From positions 1-40,299 of the forward strand of contig NZ_NWMV01000005.1 in NCBI RefSeq assembly GCF_002837145.1: 40,299 bases of DNA. Reading direction: 5' to 3'. The position numbers and the translations under genes are program-made. Shown one piece after another: positions 15,183 to 32,242 of this stretch (position 1 is its first letter; every line of letters begins with the position of its first letter). The notes below the pieces were generated by a model that was not told where the DNA came from, did no database searches, and was given only the letters and a program-made list of their open reading frames with translations. This DNA comes from Macromonas nakdongensis (GTDB lineage: Bacteria; Pseudomonadota; Gammaproteobacteria; Burkholderiales; Burkholderiaceae_C).

Positions 15183-16253
15183 TCAAGGGGCCGTCAGCGG
15201 GGGCAGTTGGTACAACCGGATCGCGTTGCCGTGGGCGACGGCCTGGGCCACCGGTGGCGGCAAGGCGTCGATGAAGCTGCGCAAGGCGCGCAGCCCCTGG
15301 TTGGAGCCCGGCTCCAACCCACCCCGTGCCACGCCGTCGCGGTCGTAGAACGAGTCGCTGCCCAGCAGGAAACGGTCGGCAAACTCCGTCACCAGCGCCA
15401 TCCACGCCGGTTTGATCTGGCCATCCGGCCCCAGGGCAGCGGCCGGGCTGGCGTGGCCGCGGTTCAGGCGGAAACTCATGTACAGGTTGGGAAACGCCTT
15501 CAGCCACTCGCGCACGCGCTGAGGCTGGCGCGTCAACAGGGGCTCGAACCCCACGTGAGACCACACGAAACGCGTTTTCGGGTTGTGCTGCAGCAATCGC
15601 TTGAAAGCCTCGGCGTTGGCGGGCAAGGTGTCTGGGTTGAGCGGATTGGGCCGCAACGCCGCGGGCAGGGGCATGTCCTCGGGCACCAGGTCCATGTGCA
15701 GGTCGATGGGCACGCCGCGCTCTGCCGCCAGATCGGCCATCAGCAACAGCAGCGGGTGGTCGGCCTGTATGAACTCGTAGGCGTGCTGCGACCCCATGGC
15801 GGGAATAGACACGTGGTGGATGGCGATTTCGCCCAAGCCCACCGCACCTTGGTCGAGGATGGCCTTGACCCTGGCCGCAAAACGGGCTTTCACCGCCTCG
15901 GTCACGTCTTGCGGCGCGACGCTGTGGATCATCACGTTCAGAGAGCTGCCCCCCAGCAAGGCGACCCGGCCCGGGGCGTCTTTCAGCGCGAACTGCAGGT
16001 CCTCGATGTCGTGGTACATCGGCCCCTGCTCCTGGGGCAAAGGCGGTGGCATCAGCAACATGCGGGCGATACCGACCCGGTCCATTTCGCGCAACGCGGC
16101 TTTCAGGCCCGCGACAAAATTGCGGTCTTTGCCGGCCTGGAAGTGGCTGTGGGTGTCCACCATCGGCACCCCGGGCGCCCCTTGCGCCGCCGCGCCGTTG
16201 CCCAGGGCACACAGGGCCCACACCGCACATGCGCACACGCTCCGTTGGAACAT
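15183..16253 (-). CDS. Secreted amidohydrolase-family metal-dependent hydrolase
   Basis: 356 residues from ATG 16253. AAGGGG lies 6 bp upstream of this ATG; the in-frame ATG at 16259 overlaps that ribosome binding site and is less likely. A signal peptide is visible (MFQRSVCACAVWALCALGNGAAAQG), so the enzyme is exported, probably to the periplasm. The mature part opens with MVDTHSHF, the His-x-His metal motif of amidohydrolase TIM barrels. It continues with GLGEIAIHHVS, PIDLHMDLVPED, FVWSHVGFEPLL and FLLGSDSFYDRDG, which supply the usual His and Asp ligands in order. The substrate cannot be predicted; the family covers decarboxylases, lactonases and amidases. It lies 45 bp downstream of parC on the same strand, with a hairpin between them. 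Confidence 0.82.
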   Translation of the reverse strand: MFQRSVCACAVWALCALGNGAAAQGAPGVPMVDTHSHFQAGKDRNFVAGLKAALREMDRVGIARMLLMPPPLPQEQGPMYHDIEDLQFALKDAPGRVALLGGSSLNVMIHSVAPQDVTEAVKARFAARVKAILDQGAVGLGEIAIHHVSIPAMGSQHAYEFIQADHPLLLLMADLAAERGVPIDLHMDLVPEDMPLPAALRPNPLNPDTLPANAEAFKRLLQHNPKTRFVWSHVGFEPLLTRQPQRVREWLKAFPNLYMSFRLNRGHASPAAALGPDGQIKPAWMALVTEFADRFLLGSDSFYDRDGVARGGLEPGSNQGLRALRSFIDALPPPVAQAVAHGNAIRLYQLPPLTAP

Positions 16254-16270
16254 CGTCATCCCCTTCGTTC

Positions 16271-16286
16271 GGCCCCGCACGGGGCC
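16271..16286 (-). promoter_or_regulatory. Palindromic hairpin upstream of the amidohydrolase start
   Basis: GGCCCCGCACGGGGCC can fold into a 6-bp GC stem with a 4-nt loop. It lies in the 45-bp gap between the parC stop and the amidohydrolase start, just upstream of the ribosome binding site. It may attenuate read-through from parC or structure the 5' end. There is no T-run. Confidence 0.3.
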
Positions 16287-16298
16287 TGTTGCACACGC

Positions 16299-18725
<2,427 letters not shown>

Positions 18726-18730
18726 GCCTT

Positions 18731-18736
18731 ATTGTC
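18731..18736 (-). promoter_or_regulatory. -10-like box of parC, close to the start codon
   Basis: On the minus strand GACAAT is followed by AAGGC and then ATG, placing transcription start at or next to the A of the start codon. A convincing -35 is not visible. Confidence 0.35.
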
Positions 18737-18807
18737 CATGAGCCTCAGGGATGCGCCGCTCTGGGTCACAATGCAGGCGACATTTTCAACCCAAGAGGAG
18801 ACACCCC

Positions 18808-19200
18808 ATGTTCAGCCACATCATGGTCGGCACCAACGACATCGACCGCTCGCAACGCTTCTACGACGCCGTGCTGGGCGTGCTGGGCGCAGGCCAAGCC
18901 ATGCGCAACGCGGCCAGCACCGGCCACGAACGGCTGTTTTACCGGCACGACGGCAGCACCTTCTGCGTGTCGCAGCCCATCAACGGCGAAGCCGCCAGCT
19001 GCGCCAACGGCGGCACCATCGGCTTCCGTTGCGATTCGCCCGAGCAGGTCCAGCGCTTCCACGACGTGGCGGTGGCCCATGGCGGCTGTTCCATCGAAGC
19101 GCCGCCCGGCCTGCGCCAAACCGCGGCAGGCGCGCTGCACCTGGCCTATGTGCGCGACCCCGACGGCAACAAACTCTGCGCCCTGCACCGGCCCAAATAA
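18808..19200 (+). CDS. VOC (glyoxalase/dioxygenase fold) family protein
   Basis: 130 residues from ATG 18808, chosen because AAGAGGAG (18793-18800) is an excellent ribosome binding site and MFSHIMVGTNDIDRSQRFYDAVLG is the classical VOC opening with His4 as probable metal ligand. The second half has the beta-strand motif LHLAYVRDPDGNKLCALH. VOC proteins bind a divalent metal and act as glyoxalases, isomerases, dioxygenases or resistance proteins; the substrate is not predictable. It is the first gene of a two-gene unit with an SRPBCC protein 22 bp downstream. The parC/VOC divergent gap (18726-18807) has no strong sigma-70 promoter on this strand; CACAAT at 18767-18772 is the best -10 candidate. 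Confidence 0.88.
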   Translation: MFSHIMVGTNDIDRSQRFYDAVLGVLGAGQAMRNAASTGHERLFYRHDGSTFCVSQPINGEAASCANGGTIGFRCDSPEQVQRFHDVAVAHGGCSIEAPPGLRQTAAGALHLAYVRDPDGNKLCALHRPK

Positions 19201-19222
19201 GCCCCCCAACCAAGGCCTCACC

Positions 19223-19669
19223 ATGTCCACCGTCACCCTGCACCGCGTCCTGCGCGCACCGCCCGAGCGGGTGTACCGCGCCTTTCTGGACCCCGCCGCC
19301 TTGTGCAAGTGGCTGCCGCCGCACGGTTTCACCTGCCAGGTGCACGCGCTCGACGCCCGTGTGGGCGGGCGTTACCGCATGTCGTTCGCCAACTGGTCCA
19401 CGGGGCATGTACACGCGTTCGGCGGCACCTACCTGGAACTGCTGACCCACCGGCGCATCACCCACACCGACGCCTTTGACGACACCCACCTGCCGGGCGA
19501 GATGACGACCACCATCACCTTCACGCCGGTGTCGTGCGGCACGCAGCTCGAGGTGGTGCAGTCCGGCATTCCCGCGGCCATTCCCACCGAAGCCTGTTAC
19601 CTCGGTTGGCAAGAGTCGCTGGAGTTGTTGAAATGGTTGGTGGAGCCCGACATTCCAGACGGCGCCTGA
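19223..19669 (+). CDS. SRPBCC (AHSA1-like) family protein
   Basis: 148 residues from ATG 19223 (MSTVTLHRVLRAPPERVYRAFLDPAALCKWLPPHGF), the standard start of Aha1/SRPBCC START-like proteins that hold a hydrophobic ligand in a helix-grip cavity. Later family features are VGGRYRMSF, FGGTYLELLTHRRITHTDAF and the closing helix YLGWQESLELLKWLVE. The function is unknown; such proteins often act with VOC partners in detoxification or small-molecule modification. It follows the VOC gene by 22 bp, so the two are probably one transcript. It converges on the HD-GYP regulator; the 30-bp gap shows no clear terminator. Confidence 0.88.
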   Translation: MSTVTLHRVLRAPPERVYRAFLDPAALCKWLPPHGFTCQVHALDARVGGRYRMSFANWSTGHVHAFGGTYLELLTHRRITHTDAFDDTHLPGEMTTTITFTPVSCGTQLEVVQSGIPAAIPTEACYLGWQESLELLKWLVEPDIPDGA

Positions 19670-19699
19670 GCGCAGTTTGGCGCCCAGTCGAGGGGCCCC

Positions 19700-20697
19700 T
19701 CATCGGGCTGCGGCCGGCTCTTCCAGCCAGCGCTCGCGGATGTCCAGCAACTCCGGCAGCCGGTCCAGGAACAGCGGCACCAGGTCGGGGTCGAAATGCT
19801 GCCCCGAGGCCGAGCGGATGTAGGCCACCGCCTGCTCCACCGGCCAGGCCGGCTTGTAGGGCCGGGCCGTGGTCAGGGCGTCGAACACGTCCGCCAGCGC
19901 CACGATGCGCCCAGCCAGGGGAATGTCCTCGCCCTGGAGGCGGCGCGGGTAGCCCGAGCCGTCCCATTTTTCGTGGTGGGTGTAGGCGATTTCGGCCGCC
20001 AGGCTGAGCAGGGGCGAGTCCTGCTCGCCAATGATCTTGTAGCCGATGTAGGGGTGGCGACGCATCACCGCCCACTCCTGCTCGTCCAGCTTGCCGGGCT
20101 TGAGCAGGATGTGGTCGGGGATGCCGATCTTGCCGACGTCGTGCATGGGCGCGGCGTTGAGGAGTTGCTCGGCGTCCTCCTCGTCCATGCCGGTGGCCCG
20201 CCCGAGCACCTGGGCGTAATGGCTCATGCGGATGACGTGCAGGCCGGTTTCGTTGTCGCGGTATTCGGCGGCTCGCCCCAGGCGCTGGATGATCTGCAGC
20301 CGCGTGGCGTTGAGCTCCTCGACCCCGACCAGGGCCAGGTGGGTGCGCACCCGGGCCAACACGATGGGTGGGCTGACGGGTTTGGTCAGGTAGTCCACCG
20401 CACCGATCTCGAAGCCCATGGCCTCGTCGGCCACTTCCGACATGGCGGTCACGAAAATCACCGGAATGTGCCGGGTGGCCGGATCGGCCTTGAGGGCGCG
20501 CACGGTGTCGTAGCCGTTCATCACCGGCATCATGATGTCCATCAGGATCAGGTCCGGGTGCTGCAGGCGCGCCAGCTGGAGCGCCTTGGCGCCGTCGGTG
20601 GCGAAGGTCAGGCGGTATTTGTCTTCGAGGACGTAGCGCAGCAACTGCAGGTTGGCGGGTTCGTCGTCCACCACCAGGATGCGGTGTTTCGATCGGC

Positions 20698-20701
<4 letters not shown>
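19700..20701 (-). CDS. Response regulator with HD-GYP phosphodiesterase output
   Basis: 333 residues from ATG 20701. Residues 5-122 are a receiver domain: acidic pair in VVDDEP, phospho-acceptor Asp55 in LILMDIMMP, and Lys107 in DYLTKPVS. Residues 135-325 are an HD-GYP domain with the HD dyad His187-Asp188 ([22 protein letters not shown]), His242-His243, the GYP motif at 250-252 (WDGSGYP) and [16 protein letters not shown]. Such proteins hydrolyse cyclic di-GMP. All metal-ligand positions look intact, so activity is likely. The start overlaps the stop of the hybrid kinase gene by 4 bp (ATGA), indicating translational coupling and a cognate pair. It is the last gene of the signalling operon. 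Confidence 0.93.
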
Positions 20702-24135
<3,434 letters not shown>

Positions 24136-24146
24136 GGGTCCGGCTT

Positions 24147-25301
24147 TCAGAACCGCAGACCGACCGTGAGGGCCAGCAGGTCGGTGCGTGCGCTGCGGCC
24201 GTTCGGGTTGTCCAGCAGGGGAATGCCGCCGACGCCACGGATACGGTGGTATTCGGCATTGAGCTGCACATCGGCCTGCGGCCGCCACACCACGCCGAAG
24301 GTGGTGTCGCGCGTCGCCGTGGCGCTGCGGTTCTGGCGGTCGCCGTAGCTCACGTCGTGGCGCAGCAGGCCGGTCCACTCCGGCGTGAAGCGGTACTGGT
24401 ACTGGACGTACGCACCGTCCGTGCCGGACCGGCTGCTCATGCCCGCGACCTCGGTGTGGCCGTTGGTGCGCTGGTACTCCGTGGTCAAGGACCAGTTTTC
24501 CGCGTTGTACTGGGCCGACCAGACGGTCGCGCGGATCTGCAGCGCGGCTGGCCCACCACCGAGCCGGCCGGCCATGCCCAGTTCGGCGTAGCTGAAGGCG
24601 TAGCGCTGCTGGCCGTTGTGGCGTTCGTGCAGGATTTGCGCGAACAGGGGGCTCAGCACCCGCAGGTCGGTCCCGGCGGGGATGGCGCCCCCGGCCAGGT
24701 TGCGCAGGGTCAGGTCGGAGGCCCGGCCACTGCGCGCCTGGCTGAGCTTGAACGTGGTCAGCTGCTCGTCGTCGGCCAGGCTGCCGTAGAGCTGCACCGC
24801 GTCCGACGAGAACAGCAATTCGCGGATGCCGTTGCCCTCGAAATAGACCGACTGCGGCAGCAGGATGGAGGGGCGCGTGAACACCACGTCGCGGGTTTCG
24901 TTGTACAGGCCGAAGGCGTTGCGCACGCGGCCGATGCGCAGGCCCTGGTCCCGCTCGCCGTTGCGCGGGCTGTGCAGGTCGATGAAGGCGTAATCGACGC
25001 GGGCCTGGCCGTCGTCCGTGGCCCCGGCCTTGCGCGCCTGGATCTGCCCGGCCACGGAAACGTGGTGGTTCAGGTGGGCAAAGGCGTTGACACCGGTTTC
25101 CAGATAGTCGGCGGCCCCACCGTGCTGGGTGTTGCCATAGAAATTGTTGCCGCGGCTGGCGATGTAGCCGACCGAGGCAAAACCGTGGAATTCCACCGCG
25201 GTCTCGCCCGCATCGTCGTGGCCGGCCCAGGACGGCGCGGCCAGCAGGCCGAGCAGCAACGCCCACCACGCCGGCCGCGTGCGCCAGGGTTCAGCGAACA
25301 T
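24147..25301 (-). CDS. Outer-membrane beta-barrel (porin-like) protein
   Basis: 384 residues if started at ATG 25301 ([26 protein letters not shown], then [20 protein letters not shown]). ATG 25322 and 25331 are alternatives, and none has a strong ribosome binding site. The signal peptide and mature sequence fit an exported barrel: alternating strand motifs such as [16 protein letters not shown], the conserved [12 protein letters not shown] and [18 protein letters not shown], and a terminal aromatic residue (LTVGLRF). Proteins of this kind are seen next to small periplasmic binding proteins and sensory kinases or GGDEF proteins. It overlaps the upstream gene by 11 bp and ends 11 bp before the kinase start, so it is part of the operon. 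Substrate unknown. Confidence 0.82.
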   Translation of the reverse strand: MFAEPWRTRPAWWALLLGLLAAPSWAGHDDAGETAVEFHGFASVGYIASRGNNFYGNTQHGGAADYLETGVNAFAHLNHHVSVAGQIQARKAGATDDGQARVDYAFIDLHSPRNGERDQGLRIGRVRNAFGLYNETRDVVFTRPSILLPQSVYFEGNGIRELLFSSDAVQLYGSLADDEQLTTFKLSQARSGRASDLTLRNLAGGAIPAGTDLRVLSPLFAQILHERHNGQQRYAFSYAELGMAGRLGGGPAALQIRATVWSAQYNAENWSLTTEYQRTNGHTEVAGMSSRSGTDGAYVQYQYRFTPEWTGLLRHDVSYGDRQNRSATATRDTTFGVVWRPQADVQLNAEYHRIRGVGGIPLLDNPNGRSARTDLLALTVGLRF

Positions 25302-25758
25302 CGAGCGTCTTGACTTTTTCATTGGTGACATAGTCGTTTCCCACGATGTAGCCGATGCCACCGGTGGTTTGCGCCACGCGCTTGAGCATTTCTTCCCGGG
25401 TCTGCACCACGACAGGCGCGCGCCCGGTGCCGGTGAACACCTGCTGGTCCCAGATGTCGCGCAACACGTAAGGCAGCAGTTGCAGGGTCTGCTTGCTGAA
25501 CTGCCGGTGCGGTTCGCTCTGGTCCGGCAGGACGAAGACCGTGGCCATCTGGCCATCTCGAAACTGGCGGGCGCGCATGGAAAAGATGGCGCGCAAATCG
25601 TTGCGGGTGATGGTTTCGATCTGGAGCGCCGGGTGGGCGATCACCTGGATGGCGGCGCTGTCCGGAGCGGCCCGTGCCGCGACAACGCCGAGCGCCCACA
25701 GGCCGACGCAGGCCAGACGCAGCAACCCGCTCCAGCGGGGCGTGGCGGCTGGACTCAT
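25291..25758 (-). CDS. Small periplasmic phosphate-binding-protein-like protein
   Basis: 155 residues from ATG 25758, with GGAG about 10 bp upstream. An in-frame ATG at 25833 would add an unlikely 25-residue tail before the signal peptide. The signal peptide is clear (LLRLACVGLWALGVVAARAAPDS). The mature part is only about 120 residues, much shorter than PstS; it keeps the family pattern ITRNDLRAIFSMRARQFRDG, VFVLPDQSEPHRQFSKQTL, and VAQTTGGIGYIVGNDYV. Such one-lobe binding-protein fragments are often encoded beside a porin-like gene and a signalling protein. It is the first gene of the operon and most likely presents a ligand to the kinase sensor or binds it near the barrel. The ligand is not known. 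Confidence 0.8.
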   Translation of the reverse strand: MSPAATPRWSGLLRLACVGLWALGVVAARAAPDSAAIQVIAHPALQIETITRNDLRAIFSMRARQFRDGQMATVFVLPDQSEPHRQFSKQTLQLLPYVLRDIWDQQVFTGTGRAPVVVQTREEMLKRVAQTTGGIGYIVGNDYVTNEKVKTLDVR

Positions 25759-25953
25759 GGGCCGTCGGCTCCACCGCGCGGGCTCAAGCGCGGCTCCCCA
25801 CAGCAGGCGCACCGAGGCACGCCCCCCACGCATCAACTCCCATGTGCCTCTCCATCGCGACCTCCCCGTTGCTGTCGCTGCACGCCAATGTTGGGACTCA
25901 GACAGCGGACCGCGCGTTGGCCCTAAGCGCCTGACCCAGAACTGTTTTCGAAA

Positions 25954-25962
25954 AGTCTAGCA
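25954..25962 (-). promoter_or_regulatory. Candidate extended -10 promoter of the signalling operon
   Basis: On the minus strand TGCTAGACT is an extended -10 (TGn-TAGACT). Transcription would start near 25947, giving a leader of about 190 nt before ATG 25758. The leader also contains an ATG with a GGAGAGG-like site that could encode a 19-residue peptide, too weak to call. No parE terminator is visible in 25759-26000. Confidence 0.3.
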
Positions 25963-26000
25963 GAAGGCTGGGTGGCGCGGCATCGGGAGATGCCTGACGC

Positions 26001-29308
<3,308 letters not shown>

Positions 29309-29312
<4 letters not shown>

Positions 29313-29473
29313 GCCCCGCCCCGGCCAGCCACGCGCACCCGCGGTCAGGCGGGGCCTGGCCGCGCCGCGCCGCCTGGGGGGTGGCCATCGCGCTGCTGCT
29401 GGCCACTTTCAGCTTTTACACCCACCCCGACTTCATGCTCGACATGGCCAACCAGCTCTGGGCCTGCTTCTGA
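29309..29473 (+). CDS. Small single-span membrane protein (54 residues)
   Basis: GTG 29309 overlaps the MFS stop by 4 bp (GTGA), a classical translational-coupling signal, and the stop TGA 29471-29473 directly touches the ATG of the methyltransferase. The protein has a basic N-terminus (HPRSGGAWPRRAAWG), one hydrophobic span (VAIALLLATFSF) and a C-terminal tail YTHPDFMLDMANQLWACF. I recognise no known family. Its position and TM segment suggest an accessory to the MFS transporter or an independent small membrane protein. The frame is fixed by both junctions, which makes a chance ORF less likely. Function unknown. Confidence 0.7.
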
Positions 29474-30058
29474 ATGACCCCGCCCCACACCTCGCTCTCC
29501 CCGTCCGACTGGGTCTGCCGCTGGACCCACCTGATCCCCGACCAGCGCCCTGGTGGTCCGCGCGCCCTGGACCTGGCCTGCGGCCACGGCCGCCACAGCC
29601 GCTGGCTGGTGCGCCAGGGCTGCCACGTCACCGCCGTGGACCGCGACGCCAACGCCCTGGCCACGCTGGCCGACCTGGCCCCCAGGGTGCGCACCGTGGC
29701 GGCCGACGTGGAGAACGGCCCCTGGCCCCTGAGCGGCCAGGCCTTCGACGCGGTGATCGTCACCAACTACCTCTGGCGCCCGCTGTGGCCGCAGATCCTG
29801 GCCAGCCTGGCGCCCGGGGGTGTGCTGATTTACGAAACCTTTGCCGACGGCAACGCCACGGTCGGCAAGCCCTCGCGGCCGGACTTTCTGCTGCAGCCCG
29901 GCGAACTGCTGCGTCTGTGCGCCGGCCTGCGCACCGTGGCCTACGAGGACGGTTTCCTGACCGCCCCTGAGCGCTTCGTCCAACGCATCGTGGCGGTGCG
30001 CGAAACCCTGCCCCCGCCGGACGCCCCCCACCGCTACACCCTGCGCGCCGCTGGGTAG
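29474..30058 (+). CDS. Class I SAM-dependent methyltransferase
   Basis: 194 residues from ATG 29474, directly after the previous stop. Motif I is [18 protein letters not shown] (32-49), with the acidic motif II in [11 protein letters not shown] and motif IV in [16 protein letters not shown]. The compact length and sequence style match TehB/UbiE-like small-molecule methyltransferases of Burkholderiales. The acceptor is unknown. It ends with TAG at 30056-30058, which overlaps the -10 box of dapA. It probably shares the transcript of the MFS and small-protein genes. Confidence 0.88.
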   Translation: MTPPHTSLSPSDWVCRWTHLIPDQRPGGPRALDLACGHGRHSRWLVRQGCHVTAVDRDANALATLADLAPRVRTVAADVENGPWPLSGQAFDAVIVTNYLWRPLWPQILASLAPGGVLIYETFADGNATVGKPSRPDFLLQPGELLRLCAGLRTVAYEDGFLTAPERFVQRIVAVRETLPPPDAPHRYTLRAAG

Positions 30059-30061
30059 AAT
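30056..30061 (+). promoter_or_regulatory. -10 box of dapA
   Basis: TAGAAT overlaps the stop codon of the methyltransferase gene. With ATG at 30105 the leader is about 37 nt. The -35 is weak. The same TAGAAT sequence occurs at ridA and at the tonB unit. Confidence 0.45.
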
Positions 30062-30104
30062 GCGGATTGGTTTCATTGCCCCCAACCTAATCCATTCCGC
30101 ACCT

Positions 30105-30989
30105 ATGAATCCGATCACCGGCAGCATCGTGGCCCTGGTCACTCCCATGCACGAAGATGGCAGCGTGGACTACCCCACCTTGCGCAAGCTGATCGACTGG
30201 CACATCGCCGAAGGCACCGACTGCATCGGCGTCGTCGGCACCACCGGCGAATCGCCCACAGTGAACGTGGAAGAGCACTGCGAAATCATCCGCGTCGCCG
30301 TGGAACAGGCCGCCGGTCGCAAGCCCATCATGGCCGGCTGCGGCGCCAATTCCACCGCCGAGGCCATCGAACTGGCGCGCTTCGCCAAAAAAGTGGGCGC
30401 CGACTGCCAGCTGCAGGTCGTGCCCTACTACAACAAGCCCACGCAGGAAGGCCAGTACCAGCACTTCAAGGCGATTGCCGAAGCCACCGGCGACCTGCCC
30501 GTGGTGCTGTACAACGTGCCTGGACGCAGCGTGGCCGACATGGCCCACGACACCGTGTTGCGCCTGGCCCAGGTGCCCGGCATCGTCGGCATCAAGGAAG
30601 CCACGGGCAACATCGAGCGCGCGCAGTGGCTGATCCGCGAAACGCCCGAAGACTTCGCCGTCTATTCCGGTGACGATCCGACCGCCGTGGCCCTGATGCT
30701 GTGCGGTGGGCAAGGCAACATCAGCGTGACCGCCAACGTCGCCCCCCGGCTGATGCACGAACTGTGCGTGGCCGCCATCGCTGGCGATGTGAAAGCCGCC
30801 ATGGCCATCCAGATGCGCCTGATGCCGGTGCACAAGCACCTGTTCGTCGAGGCCAACCCGATCCCGGTGAAATGGGCCATGACCCGCATGGGCCTGTGCG
30901 GCCCGACCCTGCGCCTGCCCATGACCCCCCTGACCACCGGCAACGAAGCCGTGGTGGAACAGGCCCTGAAAGCCGCCGGCCTGCTCTGA
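30105..30989 (+). CDS. dapA: 4-hydroxy-tetrahydrodipicolinate synthase
   Basis: 294 residues from ATG 30105 ([20 protein letters not shown]), the usual family start; the in-frame ATG at 30060 would add an atypical 15-residue tail and overlaps the -10 box. DapA condenses pyruvate with aspartate semialdehyde, the first committed step to diaminopimelate and lysine. The Schiff-base lysine is Lys164 ([12 protein letters not shown]), the catalytic tyrosine is Tyr136 (VLYNVPGRS), Arg141 binds the semialdehyde and TTGES lies at 46-50. It is followed at 41 bp by bamC, the conserved order in this group. Confidence 0.97.
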   Translation: MNPITGSIVALVTPMHEDGSVDYPTLRKLIDWHIAEGTDCIGVVGTTGESPTVNVEEHCEIIRVAVEQAAGRKPIMAGCGANSTAEAIELARFAKKVGADCQLQVVPYYNKPTQEGQYQHFKAIAEATGDLPVVLYNVPGRSVADMAHDTVLRLAQVPGIVGIKEATGNIERAQWLIRETPEDFAVYSGDDPTAVALMLCGGQGNISVTANVAPRLMHELCVAAIAGDVKAAMAIQMRLMPVHKHLFVEANPIPVKWAMTRMGLCGPTLRLPMTPLTTGNEAVVEQALKAAGLL

Positions 30990-31029
30990 GCCGCCGAACG
31001 CCCCCACCCCCTCACCCGACCGGTCCTAC

Positions 31030-32148
31030 ATGAACACCTTCGCCTCTACCGACAGCCGCCAACGCCTGTTCCGCTGGACCACCGTGGCCGTGGCCGCCAG
31101 CCTGGCCAGCGCCTGCTCCGTGCTGCAAGAAGACAAGATCGACTACAAGAGCGCCAAACAGGTCAGCACCCTGGAAGTGCCGCCCGACCTGAGCCAGCTG
31201 ACGCGCGAATCGCGCTACACCGTGCCGGGCAATGTGGTGACCGCTAGCGGCTACCAGGTGGCCCAGCCGACCCAGCGCGTGCCGACCGCGGCCGCCACCG
31301 TGGGCGACGTGCGCATCGAGCGTGCCGGCAACCAGCGCTGGCTGGTGGTCGACCGCCCGGCCGACCAACTCTGGGGCCCCGTGCGCGACTTCTGGCAGGA
31401 AAACGGCTTCCTGCTGGCGCTGGACCAGGAAAACCTGGGCCTGATGGAAACCGATTGGGCCGAGAACCGCGCCAAGCTGCCGCAAGACATCATCCGCTCC
31501 ACCCTGGGGAAGGTGTTTGACAGCCTGTACTCCACCGGCGAACGCGACAAGTTCCGCACCCGCCTGGAGCGCAACAGCGCGGGCGGCACCGAAATCTTCA
31601 TCAGCCACCGCGGCATGGTCGAGGTCTACAGCAACGAGCGCAAGGACTCCACCGTGTGGCAGCCGCGTCCGGCCGACGTGGAACTGGAGGCCGAATTCCT
31701 GCGCCGCATGATGGTCAAGCTCGGCGTGACCCAGGAGCAGTCCAAGGCCCTGCTGGCCGCGGGCGCCGTGCCGCCGTCGTCCCGCGTCACCACCCTGAAC
31801 AACCAGCCGGTGGTGCAGATCGAGGAAGGTTTCGACCGCGCCTGGCGCCGCGTCGGCCTGGCGCTGGACCGCACCGGTTTCACCGTGGAAGACCGCGACC
31901 GCTCGCAAGGCCTGTACTTCGTGCGCTACGTGGCGCCGGACGAAACCCAGACCACCAAAGAACCCGGCTTCTTCGGTCGCCTGTTCAGCAGCTCGCCCAA
32001 AAAGGAAGCCACCCCGACGCGCTACCGCATCGCCGTGCGCAGCACCGCGGCGCAAAGCACGGTGTCGGTGCTGGACGCCAACGGCCAAGCCGACCGCTCG
32101 GCCACGGCCCAGCGCATCGTGCAGGTCATTGCCGACGACCTGAAATAA
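31030..32148 (+). CDS. bamC: Outer membrane assembly lipoprotein BamC
   Basis: 372 residues from ATG 31030. A signal peptide with lipobox ends at LASAC, giving lipid-modified Cys29. The mature N-terminus (SVLQEDKIDYKSAKQVSTLEVPPDLSQL) is the BamC lasso segment that contacts BamD. Two helix-grip domains follow, with AGNQRWLVVDRPADQLWGPVRDFWQENGF and FDRAWRRVGLALDRTGFTVEDRDRSQGLYFVRY. BamC helps the BAM complex insert beta-barrel proteins in the outer membrane. It is the second gene after dapA and ends before a strong terminator. Confidence 0.95.
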   Translation: MNTFASTDSRQRLFRWTTVAVAASLASACSVLQEDKIDYKSAKQVSTLEVPPDLSQLTRESRYTVPGNVVTASGYQVAQPTQRVPTAAATVGDVRIERAGNQRWLVVDRPADQLWGPVRDFWQENGFLLALDQENLGLMETDWAENRAKLPQDIIRSTLGKVFDSLYSTGERDKFRTRLERNSAGGTEIFISHRGMVEVYSNERKDSTVWQPRPADVELEAEFLRRMMVKLGVTQEQSKALLAAGAVPPSSRVTTLNNQPVVQIEEGFDRAWRRVGLALDRTGFTVEDRDRSQGLYFVRYVAPDETQTTKEPGFFGRLFSSSPKKEATPTRYRIAVRSTAAQSTVSVLDANGQADRSATAQRIVQVIADDLK

Positions 32149-32166
32149 GCAGGCACCATCGGACGC

Positions 32167-32197
32167 AAAAATGCCGGGCACTGCCCGGCATTTTTTT
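32167..32197. terminator. Bidirectional intrinsic terminator
   Basis: ATGCCGGGC (32171-32179), a 3-base loop and GCCCGGCAT (32183-32191), flanked by AAAA (32167-32170) and seven Ts (32191-32197). It ends dapA-bamC on the plus strand and, with a T-rich complement, ahpF on the minus strand. Confidence 0.92.
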
Positions 32198-32242
32198 CGG
32201 CTCAGGCGCCAGAGCCCGGCCCGAGGACCCGGGCCATGGGCG

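Noticed and set aside
24136-25269. In-frame extension of the histidine kinase upstream of ATG 24135
   Set aside because: The extension is a low-complexity Arg/Pro/Gly frame that overlaps the barrel gene; the membrane helix at residues 14-35 is the natural N-terminus.
25850-25910. Possible 19-codon upstream ORF in the leader of the signalling operon (minus strand)
   Set aside because: Only a moderate ribosome binding site, and no overlap or coupling to the next gene supports it.
30060-30104. Earlier ATG for dapA at 30060
   Set aside because: It overlaps the TAGAAT -10 box and adds 15 residues absent from the family.
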